From: Carboxylicivirga sp. M1479
GTDB lineage: Bacteria; Bacteroidota; Bacteroidia; Bacteroidales; Marinilabiliaceae
DNA length: 64,000 nt
Reading direction: 5' to 3'
Assembly: GCF_007097485.1 (NCBI RefSeq)
Contig: NZ_VKDE01000031.1
Coordinates: 62,001-126,000, forward strand
This document shows, one piece after another, positions 53,305-63,229 of this stretch; within the stretch, counting starts at the first letter, position 1; every line of letters begins with the position of its first letter. A program made the translations under genes and the position numbers. Below the pieces are notes generated by a model. It ran no database searches and had not been told where the DNA came from. It worked only from the letters and a program-made list of their open reading frames with translations.

Positions 53305-53994
53305 CTAGCTACTCACTAAACGATACCCCATGCCATGCACCGTTAGTATAATCTGAGGCTCATTAGGATTTTCTTCTATTTTATGCCTCAGCTTAAGAAT
53401 AAAGTTATCAATGGTACGAGCTGTTGGCTGAAAATCGTAGCCCCATACATTGTCCAATAAGCTATCGCGACTAATGGTGGCATTCTTATGCTTCAGAAAG
53501 TATTGTAGTATCTCAAATTCCTTACTGGTCATTTTAACCTCTTCTCCGTTTACACTAGCTGTGTAAGTGGTGAAGTTAACCGATAGTTTACCTATTGATA
53601 TGAGGGCTTCTTTCTGAGTTGTTGTTTGTTTTTCAGTGCGCCTTAATACGGCCTTAACCCGCGCCATTAACTCGCGCAAACTAAAAGGTTTAGTCAGGTA
53701 ATCATCACCACCTGATTCCAGACCAATAACCTTGTCTATCTCTTCGCCCTTGGCTGTTAAAAAGATGATGGGCGTTTCATTGTTCTCATGTCGTACTTTT
53801 TTACACACATCAAAACCACTCATAAGGGGTAGCATCACATCGAGTAATACCAGATCAAAGCCATCATTGAGAATCTTCTGAAGCCCTTCTTTACCGTCTG
53901 ATGCTGTATCTACTTCATAACCTTCAAATTCCAGATTATCTTTGATGCCTGATTGCATATCGGGCTCGTCCTCAATAACTAATATGCGCTTCAT
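53305..53994 (-). CDS. OmpR/PhoB-family response regulator
   Basis: A 229-residue regulator. The receiver domain has IEDEPD, phosphoacceptor Asp in VLLDVMLPLMSG, TAKG and LTKPFS. The C-terminal winged helix has LTSKEFEILQYFLKHKN (as MTSKEFEIL), SRDSLLDNVWGYDFQPTARTIDNFILKLRHKIE and ILTVHGMGYRLV. The start overlaps the kinase stop by four bases, so it is translated with the kinase gene just upstream. The target genes are not apparent in the window. Confidence 0.95.
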   Translation of the reverse strand: MKRILVIEDEPDMQSGIKDNLEFEGYEVDTASDGKEGLQKILNDGFDLVLLDVMLPLMSGFDVCKKVRHENNETPIIFLTAKGEEIDKVIGLESGGDDYLTKPFSLRELMARVKAVLRRTEKQTTTQKEALISIGKLSVNFTTYTASVNGEEVKMTSKEFEILQYFLKHKNATISRDSLLDNVWGYDFQPTARTIDNFILKLRHKIEENPNEPQIILTVHGMGYRLVSS

Positions 53995-55556
53995 GTTGTC
54001 TTTTTTGTTGGGTTATCGATGGGTAATAATAGTCTGAATTGACTGCCTTGTCCTTCGTTGCTGTCCACTTCAATTTTGCCATTATGACCTTTTATCAGGT
54101 GCATAACAATGCTTAAGCCAAGGCCTGAGCCTTTGGCATGATGGGCCAATGCTCCTTTGGTAACACGGTAAAATTTATCGAATATCAATTTCTGCTCTTT
54201 GGCCGATATGCCAATGCCTTTGTCGGCCACCTCAAGGTATTGATATGGTCCTTTGCTGTCACTTGATACGATAATGTTTTTATCCTGACCGCTGTATTTA
54301 ATAGCATTATCGATGAGGTTAATCAAACATTCGGTAATGGCTTGCTTATCGCCTCTTATTGGAGATAGTGCTTCATTTAATTTAATTGTAACCTCAAATC
54401 CTTTTTCATTAAAGTGATAACGGTAATTACTCACCACTTCATCCACAATTTCATTTATTTTTATGGATGAAAAACTTAATTTTTGTCGTCCACTTTCAAT
54501 GCGCGAAAAGTTAAGTATGTTGTTAACAATGCCTGATAAACGTTGGGTCTCGCGATAAATAATATCGTAGTATTTCTGTCGTTTGCTTTCATCTTTGAGC
54601 CTGCCAAGCTGCAAGGTTTCAGCATACATGCTGATGAGGGCCAGGGGAGTACGTATTTCATGCGATACATTGGATACAAAGTCGGATTTTACTTTGGCAA
54701 GATGCAACTCGCGGTTGACGTTGCGATAAAACAGCCAGGCACCTCCGATTAGCAAAAGGTCGACCAATATTAATAAACCAATGTTTTGTGTTGCACGGTT
54801 ATTGGCCAGCTCACTTATGCTAATGCCTTTGGGTTGTATGCCCAGGTTATAATCGGGTAACAACCAAATAGCCTGTTCCTTTACTACCTCTTCTGGTGCA
54901 TCGTTCAATTGACTGCAGGCTATTAGCTCGTTTGTTTTTTTATGACGTACTACAATAATTAAATCATCACCCGCAGTCATTTGTATACGTGGCGAGAGTG
55001 CTTCTCCAATAAATTTCTGGGCATCTAAAAGCAATAGGTTGAGGTAGGGCTTGTTTTGTTCCTGGGTAATAAAAACCAACATGGTAAGGTGTTGCTTATA
55101 TTCCAGGTCGATGCCAATAATTTTACGATAGCCGCTTTTAATATATCGTTGTAACTGTTGTATATCTGATTGTTTAGTCTTCAGTTGTGTTTTAATCTCC
55201 TGCTGTAAACTGTCATTTTTAATGATGAAATTATTAAAGCGCAGTGAGGTGGAATCAATCGGATGTAATATAAATGAATGAACATGTGCTAACTCATTCA
55301 TGGGTACTTCGTACGTTGTTTGGTGGTCCGATGCATGAAACTCTTTGTAAAACTGGTTAATCCAATTGTTGGTAATATCATCGGTGTATTGGTTAATGGA
55401 GTAGAGGACTGACTCGAGCTGCTTGGTGTAGATTGTTTCAATAACTTCTTCCTGATCGTTGAGCGTTAATAGCTCAATGGCCGTAAAAAGTGATGTTGGA
55501 ATAACGAGTAGCAAGCCAACAATTAACCAGGGTTTTATGATGAAGCGTTTTGACAT
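53991..55556 (-). CDS. Sensor histidine kinase
   Basis: A 521-residue kinase. It has two membrane helices (about residues 9-27 and 256-276) around a periplasmic sensor region of about 225 residues, then an intact core: H-box SNVSHEIRTPLALISMYAETLQ, N-box CLINLIDNAIKYSG, G1 VADKGIGIS, G2 GSGLGLSIVMHLIKGH. It phosphorylates the OmpR-type regulator that overlaps its stop. The sensor domain is not recognised. Confidence 0.95.
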   Translation of the reverse strand: MSKRFIIKPWLIVGLLLVIPTSLFTAIELLTLNDQEEVIETIYTKQLESVLYSINQYTDDITNNWINQFYKEFHASDHQTTYEVPMNELAHVHSFILHPIDSTSLRFNNFIIKNDSLQQEIKTQLKTKQSDIQQLQRYIKSGYRKIIGIDLEYKQHLTMLVFITQEQNKPYLNLLLLDAQKFIGEALSPRIQMTAGDDLIIVVRHKKTNELIACSQLNDAPEEVVKEQAIWLLPDYNLGIQPKGISISELANNRATQNIGLLILVDLLLIGGAWLFYRNVNRELHLAKVKSDFVSNVSHEIRTPLALISMYAETLQLGRLKDESKRQKYYDIIYRETQRLSGIVNNILNFSRIESGRQKLSFSSIKINEIVDEVVSNYRYHFNEKGFEVTIKLNEALSPIRGDKQAITECLINLIDNAIKYSGQDKNIIVSSDSKGPYQYLEVADKGIGISAKEQKLIFDKFYRVTKGALAHHAKGSGLGLSIVMHLIKGHNGKIEVDSNEGQGSQFRLLLPIDNPTKKTT

Positions 55557-55656
55557 TAAAATATGGGTAAGTTCGTTTATCGTATCTTTGCGTTACTCGT
55601 TGATGGCCACAAGCTAGTAGCTATTCTATCTGTCTAAAAATCTAATATATAACAAT

Positions 55657-55881
55657 CTAATCTGGTATTTTAATATGCTCAGGCTCTTCCTCCTGGAAAT
55701 GCCTCATTTCGTCGATAACCAATTGCATATCGCTCAAAAACGCCTGATTACAGCCTTTTTGTTTGGCAATTTCCAGGTAGGCCTCCATGGCTTCCACAGC
55801 ACAAACATCGGTGCCCGATATCACAAAGGCGGGCCAATCATTTTTAAGGCATTTGGTTAATATGGCTTTTTGATCTTTCAT
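55657..55881 (-). CDS. Small conserved protein of unknown function
   Basis: A 74-residue soluble protein, mostly helical, with two cysteines and the string FVISGTDVCAVEAMEAYLEIAKQKGC, ending in an acidic HFQEEEPEHIKIPD. The sharp composition and regular codon use suggest a real gene; similar short proteins occur in Bacteroidota but no function is known to me. It is monocistronic between elaA and the kinase gene. Confidence 0.65.
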   Translation of the reverse strand: MKDQKAILTKCLKNDWPAFVISGTDVCAVEAMEAYLEIAKQKGCNQAFLSDMQLVIDEMRHFQEEEPEHIKIPD

Positions 55882-55944
55882 AGGCAGTAAATAGAAATCT
55901 AAAATAGGAATTATCTAAAATATTTGAGCATTAGTACTTCATGG

Positions 55945-56397
55945 TTATTCATCACCTTTTGGTAGTTCCATGGTGTAATGGGGGATGCCATCCTCCAGGT
56001 ATTCATCAGAAATAATTTTATATCCCAGGCTAAGGTAAAATGCCTTTAAATATTTCTGTGCACTAATCTTAAGGCTTTCACTTTGCCATTGTTTAAAGGC
56101 CCACTCGCCAGCTTGTTGCATTACTTCTCGCGCTAATCCTTTAAAGCGATAATTTTTATGCACAACCAGGCGCCCTATCGATGCCGTTTCAAAACGTGTG
56201 TTGGCAGGCAAAATACGAGTATAAGCTATAACGTGGTCATCTTCAGTCACTATCAGGTGGTGGGCCTGCTCATCAAGGCCATCTATGTCGTTGTAAACAC
56301 AATTTTGCTCAACCACAAATATTTCTGCTCGTAGTTGGAGTAGTTGGTATAAGTCTTTTAAGCTTAAATCGCTAAAGCGGGTAATTTTCGTGTGCAT
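55945..56397 (-). CDS. elaA: GNAT-family N-acetyltransferase ElaA
   Basis: A 150-residue GNAT protein of the ElaA type: the N-terminal LYQLLQLRAEIFVVEQNCVYNDIDGLDEQAHHLIV run is the family signature, followed by AYTRILPANT, the acetyl-CoA loop IGRLVVHKNYRFKGLAREVM, and LKISAQKYLKAFYLSLGYKII. The acceptor is unknown. It is monocistronic and preceded by a 500-bp gap that holds an R2 element. Confidence 0.92.
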   Translation of the reverse strand: MHTKITRFSDLSLKDLYQLLQLRAEIFVVEQNCVYNDIDGLDEQAHHLIVTEDDHVIAYTRILPANTRFETASIGRLVVHKNYRFKGLAREVMQQAGEWAFKQWQSESLKISAQKYLKAFYLSLGYKIISDEYLEDGIPHYTMELPKGDE

Positions 56398-56520
56398 ATT
56401 CTGGAACCTCAGGTTTAATGAAGCATGAATATACTTTTTTTGAAAGGGGTAAGCAAAGTTTTAACGATGTGTTGTGTTTTTTGTATCATTTGCATCCTAA
56501 ACGTTTTTGTAAAATATGGT

Positions 56521-56668
56521 GAACGACTAGTATTATCTCGGCCTCAGCCAGTGAACCAAAAAAACAGGATTGAAATAACGATTAAGAACTGTTTTTTTGT
56601 TTGAGACTTTTGTAGGAACAAAAAAGTCGAGTTTAAAACAATTTCAGTTATGAAACCTAGTTTTTTGT
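56521..56668 (+). repeat. Dispersed structured element R2, copy b
   Basis: Starts GAACGACTAG and shares GGCCTCAGCC, AAAAAACAGGATTGA, GAGTTTAAAACAATTTCAGT and ATGAAACCTAGTTTTTTG with the copy at 35075. Its first hairpin is GACTTTT / AAAAAGTC around GTAGGAACA, where copy a has a different stem around GAGGAACGA. Beyond it, to about 56870, further pairing is possible (CCAACTTTTTT / AAAAAAGTTGG and GACTTTTT / AAAAAGTC). No gene was seen in 56398-56904. Confidence 0.78.
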
Positions 56669-56904
56669 GAGAATTGGAGCAAAGCGGAAAACATGAGCTC
56701 ATATAAAACTGACACTACAGTGAACTAATTGGGTGCAGCCGACGGACTTTTTGCCAACTTTTTTGACTGTAGAATTGGAGTGCAACGTAAATCATGAACT
56801 CCAAATAAAACTAACAAAATAGTGAACTAAAAAAGTTGGAGCCATCGCGGCTTTAGCGAAAAAGTCATAAGGACAAAATTGTTTTGTACTTACCATTAAC
56901 TCCA

Positions 56905-57789
56905 CTACTTCTGTTTAAGTCGCGTTATATTCACCATGTAAATACCTCCAAACACCACCAGGCCGCCAATAATTTGCCAGCTAGTGAGCGCCTCGTTAAG
57001 AATAAAAAAGGCCGCTATGGCCGTAATAACAGGTTGACCTAACAAAGTGGGCGATACCGTAGTTGCTTTCAGGTGGCCTTGCGAGTAATTAATCAAGGTC
57101 CACCCACCCACATGCACGCCAATGCCATATATTAGCCATATAATCCAGGTTGAGTTGCTATATCCTGTAAATGAATAATCGTTATTGAGTAAGATAATAG
57201 TGCCTACAGTAAACGTGGCGGCAAGGCTACTAATGGATAAATAGAGTAGTGTGCTCATCATGGCTCGCCCTTGTTGCGTAAATAGATGGTAGATACCGTA
57301 AAAAACACCTGCTATCAGACTGATGATAATACCAGCGAACAGACCATCGCTATTACTGAAGCTACGCCATGCCATCAAAATGGTACCTCCAATGGTAATG
57401 GATAATCCAATCCAAAAACCTTTACGTTGTTTTTCTTTGAAGAAGAGCAAAGCCCCTATTCCGACCCAAACAGGTGCCAGGTTAGCCATTAAAGTAGGAA
57501 TGGTAGCGTTACTGATTTCAATGCTCCACGACCATAAGCCTGTATCAATACCAAAGGCAATGCCTCCCAATAGTGGCATCCACAAGGCTTTGGCTGATAA
57601 TTGCTGAACCTTTTTCCATTGAGCGGCCAGTGGTAAGATAAGTACGAGGCTGGCGATACCAACTCTGTAAAAAGCTGTAACCATACCAGGAGCGTCGGCT
57701 GATTTGATGAGTATCGCCGAGAACCCAATGATTAACAAACCTGTAAACAAGGCTAGGTATGCTTTTATGCTTGATGCCTGTTGTTGCAT
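56905..57789 (-). CDS. EamA/DMT-family transporter
   Basis: A 294-residue membrane protein with ten helices in two EamA halves. The first half has GLLIIGFSAILIKSADAPGMVTAFYRVGIASLVL and ISNATIPTLMANLAPVWVGIGALLFFKEKQ; the second has GHLKATTVSPTLLGQPVITAIAAFFILNEAL and IIGGLVVFGGIYMVNI. The family exports amino acids, sugars or other metabolites; the substrate is not apparent. It is in the same direction as rarD, 93 bases downstream of it. Confidence 0.92.
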   Translation of the reverse strand: MQQQASSIKAYLALFTGLLIIGFSAILIKSADAPGMVTAFYRVGIASLVLILPLAAQWKKVQQLSAKALWMPLLGGIAFGIDTGLWSWSIEISNATIPTLMANLAPVWVGIGALLFFKEKQRKGFWIGLSITIGGTILMAWRSFSNSDGLFAGIIISLIAGVFYGIYHLFTQQGRAMMSTLLYLSISSLAATFTVGTIILLNNDYSFTGYSNSTWIIWLIYGIGVHVGGWTLINYSQGHLKATTVSPTLLGQPVITAIAAFFILNEALTSWQIIGGLVVFGGIYMVNITRLKQK

Positions 57790-57882
57790 ATCACTAATTT
57801 ATGTGCTAAGGTAGCGGGTTCAACCTAATAGAAACATGATTTTACTCGTGTTCATAGATAATGAAAGGCAATCAGACGAGAG

Positions 57883-58773
57883 CTATTTTTTTGACTTACT
57901 ATAGTTGGAGATGATTGAATAGCTATACAAAGCCAAGGCAACCCAGATAGCAGCAAAAGCTACTTGTTTTTCTTTCGGAAACCCTTCTTTGTACATGAAG
58001 ATGCCTAAGAATAACATAATGGTAGGGCCAATGTATTGCATAAAACCTACTGATGTTAATGAAATGCGTTTGGCACCCTGGCCAAACCAGTAGAGTGGCA
58101 TGGTAGTAGCTACACCTGCCATAATCAGCAGAAAATCGGTTGTGAAACTTTCGTTAAACAAATGGCCCTGACCACTTACCATTCCCCAAATAATATAGGC
58201 AAGCGCAAAAGGTGTTAACACCATGGTTTCAATGGCCAGTGCAGGCATGGCTTCTACGCCACTCATTTTCTTAAGTAAGCCATAAACGCCAAACGATGCC
58301 GCCAGATAAATCGATATCCAGGGAAAACTACCATAATCAACTGTGAGGTAGGTAACAGATGCTGCTGCTAATAAAAGGGCAATAAGTTGAATGCGTGTCA
58401 GGCGTTCCTTTAAAAAAACAATGCCCAAAAGTACATTGAGTAAGGGCGTGATATAATATCCCAGACTGGCTTCTACGATGTGATTGATATTAACGGCATA
58501 GATATATATGCCCCAGTTGCTACCAACCAAAATACCAGCAATAGCCAAGGTTCCAAGTGCTTTCTTATCACGAAAGATATGACCGAGCTTCAAACTTTTT
58601 TTGACAAACAAGAATAGCAATACAAAAATGAGAGACCAGAAAATACGGTGCGACAATATTTCCAAGGCAGGAATGTGGCTTAACCATTTCCAATAAATTG
58701 GCAATAAACCCCAGGTTACAAATGCTTGGAGTGTATAAATAAAGCCAGCTGCTTGACCATGTTTTTCTTCCAT
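57883..58773 (-). CDS. rarD: RarD-like EamA-family transporter
   Basis: A 296-residue membrane protein with ten helices and the RarD pattern: FVTWGLLPIYWKWLSHIPALEILSHRIFWSL at the start, GSNWGIYIYAVNINHIVEASLGYYITPLLNVLLGIVFLKERL in the middle, and FGQGAKRISLTSVGFMQYIGPTIMLFLGIFMYKE. RarD was first described in relation to chloramphenicol sensitivity in E. coli and related bacteria; its substrate is unknown. Confidence 0.94.
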   Translation of the reverse strand: MEEKHGQAAGFIYTLQAFVTWGLLPIYWKWLSHIPALEILSHRIFWSLIFVLLFLFVKKSLKLGHIFRDKKALGTLAIAGILVGSNWGIYIYAVNINHIVEASLGYYITPLLNVLLGIVFLKERLTRIQLIALLLAAASVTYLTVDYGSFPWISIYLAASFGVYGLLKKMSGVEAMPALAIETMVLTPFALAYIIWGMVSGQGHLFNESFTTDFLLIMAGVATTMPLYWFGQGAKRISLTSVGFMQYIGPTIMLFLGIFMYKEGFPKEKQVAFAAIWVALALYSYSIISNYSKSKK

Positions 58774-58792
58774 GTGGTAGGTATTAGGTCGG

Positions 58793-58800
58793 CAAAGGTA
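58793..58800 (-). promoter_or_regulatory. Candidate -7 box of rarD
   Basis: Read on the minus strand, TACCTTTG fits TAnnTTTG and lies 19 bases before the rarD start. A -33 element is not convincing. Confidence 0.35.
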
Positions 58801-58899
58801 GTTAAATATCTTGGTAGAATGCCTCGCGATAAAAAGGGCGGACTATTGGTATTTCCCCTTTCGATTATGCGCATAAATTATGCGTTTTTGTATCCACAG

Positions 58900-59622
58900 T
58901 TACTCATCGCCAGGTGTGTAATTTAGTTGATGAAAAACCTGTTGCTTGTAATTTCTCCCTATGGGTAGGTTTTTATCTGCAATGGCAATGGTAGTAGCAG
59001 TAAAGCCACTAATGTGGTGGATAGATACGATAAATGAACGATGGATACGCATGAAATGGTTTTCATTCAGCATGTTTTCAATAGACGATAAGGTCTGTCG
59101 GGCATGTATGGTACGATCTGCGGTGTGAATATTCACATAATCTTTTAAACTCTCAACAAACACAATGTCCTTGAGTAGCACCTTGTGAACCATTTTACCA
59201 GTACGGATATACATAAAGTCGTTGTCGTCTCCGTTGGACTTAGAATGGTGCAGTTCAATGTCGCGTGGTTGTTGTTCAAAAAACTTGTTTACCGCTTTAA
59301 TAAATCGCTCAAAAGAAATGGGTTTCATCAGGTAATCAACAATGTCCAATTCATAACCTTCAAGGGCATATTCTTTATAAGCGGTGGTAAGTATCACTTT
59401 GGGTGGGTTGCGTAAGGAGCGCAAAAACTCCAAGCCTGTTAAGCCTGGCATTTGAATATCTAAAAACAAGAGATCAATTTTTTTGCTGCGCAAGAGTTCA
59501 AAGGCATCGGCTGCACGATGACAGGTGGCTACCACGTTTAAGGAATCCAGTTTATCAACATGGCTTTTTATAACCTCTACCGCCAACGGTTCGTCATCAA
59601 TAATCAAACAATTAACCCGCAT
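58900..59622 (-). CDS. LytTR-family response regulator
   Basis: A 240-residue regulator. The receiver domain has IDDEPLA, phosphoacceptor Asp in LLFLDIQMPGLTG, TAYKEYALEGYEL and LMKPIS. The C-terminal LytTR DNA-binding domain has MYIRTGKMVHKVLLKDIVFVESLKDYVNIHTAD, ARQTLSSIENML, FMRIHRSFIVSIHHI and LPIGRNYK. Its start overlaps the kinase stop by 11 bases. This is the common Bacteroidota LytS/LytR-like pair. Confidence 0.95.
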   Translation of the reverse strand: MRVNCLIIDDEPLAVEVIKSHVDKLDSLNVVATCHRAADAFELLRSKKIDLLFLDIQMPGLTGLEFLRSLRNPPKVILTTAYKEYALEGYELDIVDYLMKPISFERFIKAVNKFFEQQPRDIELHHSKSNGDDNDFMYIRTGKMVHKVLLKDIVFVESLKDYVNIHTADRTIHARQTLSSIENMLNENHFMRIHRSFIVSIHHISGFTATTIAIADKNLPIGRNYKQQVFHQLNYTPGDE

Positions 59623-60652
59623 TATCTTGCATTATTTTAAGTTGAACATCAAAGTATCCTTCTTTTGTGTTGATGGAGAAAGCGTGTTGCTGAGGATAGA
59701 TTAACTCCAAACGACGTCTAACATTTTTTAACCCCAAACCTTCGGTAAAGTCATGTAACTCATCAGCCAATGTATTTTTAACGCGTAGGTTCAGGAAATC
59801 ATCACTAATATTCAGGTGGATGAGTATGTCAACCTGTTTGTTACTCTGGATTATCCCATGTTTAAAGCAGTTTTCAATAATGGGTAATAAGAGCAGAGGC
59901 GCAATGACTTTATTGCTTGGGTCGCCTGTTAGTTGATGATCGATATTCACCACGTTTTTATCATGCCTGATGCTTTGCAGTTCAATGTAGTTCGTTAAAA
60001 AGGTCAGCTCTTTTGATAAGGGAACAAATTTTTCGCCACATTCATACAACATATAGCGCAATAAATCACTTAAGCGAATAACCACATCGGGTGCTTCATC
60101 TGCTTTTTTAAGCGTTAGAGCGTACAAGTTGTTAAGGGTATTAAATAAGAAGTGTGGGTGTATCTGTGTTTTTAAAAAGTTAAGTTCGGCCTGTTGCTTT
60201 TGCGAAAGAAGATCCTGCTTCTGACTTTGATCCATAAACCACACCTTAAATAATTTAATGGTAGCGGCCAATGCGGGAACCTCGTAATTAGTAACTGCAG
60301 CCACAATTATTTTTGGCCAGTAAAAAACAGGGAATTCTCCTTCCAAACCAAAGAATGGAATGTTGTAATAGAGCATCCATATCATAAAACCGTAAAACAG
60401 CGCATGGATGGCTGAAAACGCAAAAAACAGATGGTAGCGCTTTTTTAATAAGTAAGGTATTATCAGGTAGATGAAGCTGTAGGCGCCAATCATTCTCACA
60501 GGGAGAAATATGAGGTTGGACTTGAATTCAAAGGCATAGTTTTGTGAATATTCGCCATAGGAAAGGGAATAGAAAAGGTAGGAGACAAGCCAGAAAAGGA
60601 GGTGCCATAGCCAACGATGCTTGAATATGATGTGTTGATTGGTTTTTTGCAT
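59612..60652 (-). CDS. LytS-like sensor histidine kinase (His_kinase family)
   Basis: A 346-residue kinase. Four membrane helices occupy the first 145 residues (HRWLWHLLFWLVSYLFY and onward). The phosphoacceptor motif is NFLKTQIHPHFLFNTLNNLYAL, typical of the LytS/YehU group; the ATPase part has LLPIIENCFKHGI and GLGLKNVRRRLELIY. It pairs with the overlapping LytTR regulator. The small distance to the divergent DUF5916 gene (about 220 bases) makes that gene a possible target. Confidence 0.93.
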   Translation of the reverse strand: MQKTNQHIIFKHRWLWHLLFWLVSYLFYSLSYGEYSQNYAFEFKSNLIFLPVRMIGAYSFIYLIIPYLLKKRYHLFFAFSAIHALFYGFMIWMLYYNIPFFGLEGEFPVFYWPKIIVAAVTNYEVPALAATIKLFKVWFMDQSQKQDLLSQKQQAELNFLKTQIHPHFLFNTLNNLYALTLKKADEAPDVVIRLSDLLRYMLYECGEKFVPLSKELTFLTNYIELQSIRHDKNVVNIDHQLTGDPSNKVIAPLLLLPIIENCFKHGIIQSNKQVDILIHLNISDDFLNLRVKNTLADELHDFTEGLGLKNVRRRLELIYPQQHAFSINTKEGYFDVQLKIMQDNAG

Positions 60653-60870
60653 TACACAGATTATTTGGATTAAAAGTATTAATAAGCCTAACTATCTCCA
60701 ACTGCCAGCGACAAAATACTGAATTATGTCGACCAACAACGACAAGGGCACTTTGGGTGTATTGGTAAAGTGATTTTTTACTGTTTGTCTTACTTTTTAG
60801 GTTGTTTATCCTGCATAAAAAGCAGCAGTATGGATGCATTATATATTCGCAGATAACAACTCAAACAACC

Positions 60871-63111
60871 ATGCGAATTATCTATTTATCCATTTTCATT
60901 ATTACAAGTTTTGTGGCCAAATGCTATGGGCAGGCACCAGGACTTAATCGTGTACATATTACTAAAACCAATGAAACATTTGTAATTGATGGTGTACTGG
61001 ATGAAGCAGGATGGGATAAGGCACGCTTGATTGATGAGTTCTGGCAGCACTGGCCAAACGATACCATACCTTCGGAAGTAAAAACTGAAGTGCGCATAGC
61101 CTATGGCGAATCGCATATTTATGTTGGTGCCATTTGCTATGAGGAAAATCCATCGCCTGTGGTGCTATCTATGCGTCGCGACGATGAGGGGAATTATTGG
61201 CGAAGCGATGCCTTTTGTGTATCGATGGATCCGAATAATAATGATAAGAACGGTTACATATTTGGTTTAAATGCCGCAGGAGTTCAGCTTGATGGTACTT
61301 TGTCGCAACGTGGCGCTAATCCATATCTCGACCCATTTTGGGATGAGTTTTGGGAGGGAGAAGCGCGCGTAGTCGAGCATGGCTATGTTTACGAAATGGC
61401 CATTCCTTTTAGCTCCATTAAGTTTAATGAAGAAAATGCTGATTGGGGTTTTAACTTCATTAGAAACGATATGAAGCGGGCCGCCTATGATATTTGGTCG
61501 CGTTTTCCAATGGCCTTTTCGGGTTTGGACTTTGGTTATAATGGAGAAGTTTTTTTTAAAGATGATGTACCAGAGCAAACGGGCAGTCAGGTAGTAATTA
61601 TTCCATCGGTATCAGGTGGTGTTTTACGCAATTTTGAAGACAATGAGCCATTAAAAGGCAGCCTTACAGGAGGTGTGGATGCTAAAATGTCAATCGGCTC
61701 CGATCTATCCTTGGATGTATCGGTATATCCCGATTTTTCAACTGTTTATGTGGATAGGCAATACATCGATTTTTATCGCTTTGAATATTATTTGCCAGAA
61801 ATGCGTTCTTTCTTTTTGGAGAATGGTGATTTGTTTTCTGACTTTGGTTCCTACTCCGATCACACAACCGTGGCCAGTGATAACCGCATAAAACCTTTGT
61901 ATACAAGACGAATTGGTATGTATGATTGGGATTATGTGCCCATGGTGTATGGCACTCGTTTTTCGGGTAACGTAAGTGATGATGTGCGTGTTGGTCTCTT
62001 AAATGTAACCAACGAAGCCTATGAGGATAGACCTTCACAAAACTATTCAGCAGCTTCGTTTCAGTGGGGTGTTTTTAAGCGTTCGGCTATTAAAGGTGTG
62101 TTTACTAATCGACAATCGTTATACGATGGAATTAAGTTTGACGACACGGACTTTAATCGCACTGCAGGTCTGGAGTTTGATTACATGAATACAACTGGTA
62201 GCTGGACTGGCAGCATAAAGTATCATTATAGTTTTAATCCTGAAAAATACACCAATGCTCACATGGCAGGAGGTGAATTAAATTACGCATCTACTAAACT
62301 AAGGGTTAACAATAAAGTGTATCAAGTGGGTAATAATTACATAGCCGATATGGGTTTTGTTCCTCGTTTGTATCATAAAAACGATGTGGATGATACCGAA
62401 TTTCGACAAGGCTTTACCGAGCTGACCAATTTTACAAGTATGTTGTTTTATCCCAAGAGTAATACATTTTTGTACCTCACGCCAGGTCATCGTTTTAGTG
62501 TGTTTACTAACCTAAATGGCGAAGTCAATGATTTTATTGGAACATTCAATTTATGGGGTGAGTTTACAGGTCGTAGTGCCTTTAATATTTTTCTTAATTA
62601 CGAACAAGCTACGTTGTTGGCTCCACGCGATATTTTGCACAACGATAAACCTCTGGATAGTGGCACCTATAATTTTCAGAGTTTAGGAGCTTATTGGGCT
62701 AGCGATGCCCGGAAGCGCTATCAGGTATCGTCAACTATTGAACATGGAACCTTTTACAATGGACAAAAAACGACGGCGCAATTGGGAATGAGTTATCGAG
62801 TGCAGCCGTGGGGGCGTTTTTTATTGGATTATAATTTTTGTCGACTCGATTTTCCGGAGCCACAAGGTCTGGAAAACTATCATTTGGCTGCTCTTACTTC
62901 AGAAGTGGCTTTTCATAAAGACCTTAACTGGACAACCTTGGTGCAATACAATACACAACAAGACAACATGAATATCAATAGCATGATTCAATGGCGTTTT
63001 CGTCCGATGAGTGATTTTTTTATTGTGGTGAAAGAGGATTTTGAAGCGGGTAGCTTTAGTAACAAACGTTTTCAAGTCAATTTTAAATTGAGGTATTGGC
63101 TTAATCTGTAA
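60871..63111 (+). CDS. DUF5916 protein: carbohydrate-binding-like domain plus beta-barrel
   Basis: About 746 residues from ATG 60871 (MRIIYLSIFIITSFVAKCYGQ, signal peptide); the open frame goes back to 60802 but would bury the signal. Residues 30-200 form a CBM9-like sandwich (IDGVLDEAGWDKARLIDEFWQHWP, TEVRIAYGESHIYVGAICYEENP, DAFCVSMDPNNNDKNGYIFGLNAAG). The rest matches the DUF5916 beta-barrel (DLSLDVSVYPDFSTVYVDRQYIDFYRFEYYLPEMRSFFLENGDLF), ending in FKLRYWLNL. DUF5916 proteins are outer-membrane proteins of unknown function. It is divergent from the LytTR pair. Confidence 0.9.
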   Translation: MRIIYLSIFIITSFVAKCYGQAPGLNRVHITKTNETFVIDGVLDEAGWDKARLIDEFWQHWPNDTIPSEVKTEVRIAYGESHIYVGAICYEENPSPVVLSMRRDDEGNYWRSDAFCVSMDPNNNDKNGYIFGLNAAGVQLDGTLSQRGANPYLDPFWDEFWEGEARVVEHGYVYEMAIPFSSIKFNEENADWGFNFIRNDMKRAAYDIWSRFPMAFSGLDFGYNGEVFFKDDVPEQTGSQVVIIPSVSGGVLRNFEDNEPLKGSLTGGVDAKMSIGSDLSLDVSVYPDFSTVYVDRQYIDFYRFEYYLPEMRSFFLENGDLFSDFGSYSDHTTVASDNRIKPLYTRRIGMYDWDYVPMVYGTRFSGNVSDDVRVGLLNVTNEAYEDRPSQNYSAASFQWGVFKRSAIKGVFTNRQSLYDGIKFDDTDFNRTAGLEFDYMNTTGSWTGSIKYHYSFNPEKYTNAHMAGGELNYASTKLRVNNKVYQVGNNYIADMGFVPRLYHKNDVDDTEFRQGFTELTNFTSMLFYPKSNTFLYLTPGHRFSVFTNLNGEVNDFIGTFNLWGEFTGRSAFNIFLNYEQATLLAPRDILHNDKPLDSGTYNFQSLGAYWASDARKRYQVSSTIEHGTFYNGQKTTAQLGMSYRVQPWGRFLLDYNFCRLDFPEPQGLENYHLAALTSEVAFHKDLNWTTLVQYNTQQDNMNINSMIQWRFRPMSDFFIVVKEDFEAGSFSNKRFQVNFKLRYWLNL

Positions 63112-63229
63112 TGCAATTTCAATAATGTGAGAAGTAGCAACGGCTACTGAATAGTTGAATTCAAGGCAGTCATCTTTTTGTGGATTTTGATGGCTGCCTT
63201 TGGTTAAACGATGATCAAATCAAAATCAA

